From positions 1 through 35,863 of the forward strand of contig JAIQGI010000057.1 of NCBI GenBank assembly GCA_020072565.1: a stretch of 35,863 nucleotides of DNA, given 5' to 3'. Below, one piece after another: positions 35,852 through 35,863 of the stretch. This stretch comes from Terriglobia bacterium. Its GTDB lineage: Bacteria; Acidobacteriota; UBA6911. The position numbers and the translations under genes were made by a program. A model generated the notes under the pieces. That model searched no databases, was not told the origin of the DNA, and saw only the letters and a program-made list of their open reading frames with translations. Numbering within the stretch: the stretch's first letter is position 1; each line of letters begins with the position of its first letter.

Positions 35852-35863
35852 CACCATGAGATT

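Overview
The window is dominated by an integron gene-cassette array of about 22 kb (about 2,660 to 24,350). I count 34 full-length attC sites plus two collapsed 17-18 bp remnants. In their standard orientation (RYYYAAC ... GTTRRRY with gene upstream) the attC sites lie on the minus strand, and nearly all cassette genes are on that strand too, each ending just before or inside its own attC. An integrase and attI would be expected to the right of the array, but none is present. The right edge is a 5'-truncated cassette gene butted against a chromosomal esterase gene, so within this window the array is a CALIN (attC cluster lacking an integron integrase).

The host looks like an Acidobacteriota-type soil bacterium. 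The left flank is an ADOP-style duplicated FtsX/MacB permease. The right flank carries a secreted esterase, a secreted GH43 glycosidase and two small Spy-like periplasmic proteins rich in Gly/Arg after the signal peptide. Base composition is mid-to-high GC. This assignment is inference from gene content only.

Layout: 83-2122 permease, broken at its 5' end; 2259-24348 cassettes; 24305-24817 truncated last cassette gene; 24840-28118 esterase and GH43; 28391-28710 decayed gene with an HELDH motif; 28757-29747 two Spy-like genes; 29810-30190 REP-like and 25-bp tandem repeats; 30175-30801 IS91-family transposase fragment; 31030-31102 a perfect 19-bp inverted repeat; 31276-31941 exported hypothetical; 32083-32668 deleted DNA cytosine methyltransferase; 32700-35730 a Recombinase-In-Trio (RIT) element with three overlapping tyrosine recombinase genes, the first frameshifted and the third truncated before its catalytic tyrosine.

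Cassette content: toxin-antitoxin modules dominate (BrnT/BrnA-like, two MazF-type pairs, RelE/Phd, DUF4160/DUF2442, HicAB, four HigBA, a lone Phd, a PIN protein). There are also three VOC proteins, a GNAT acetyltransferase, a RibD/DHFR-like reductase, a 2H phosphoesterase, an RlaP-like nucleotidyltransferase, two Imm50 and one WapI-like immunity protein, an ORF6N protein, an ankyrin protein, DUF2200, DUF3795, membrane proteins and unknowns. Most cassettes would depend on outside transcription, but TA cassettes carry visible promoters with palindromic operators. Five toxin-first TA operons place the -10 hexamer 5-7 nt from the start codon, which predicts leaderless mRNAs. Several genes use the TAA inside the attC R'' box as stop codon. 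Where that TAA is lost or out of frame, proteins read into the attC and gain basic tails, and in one case two cassette genes are fused in frame through an attC.
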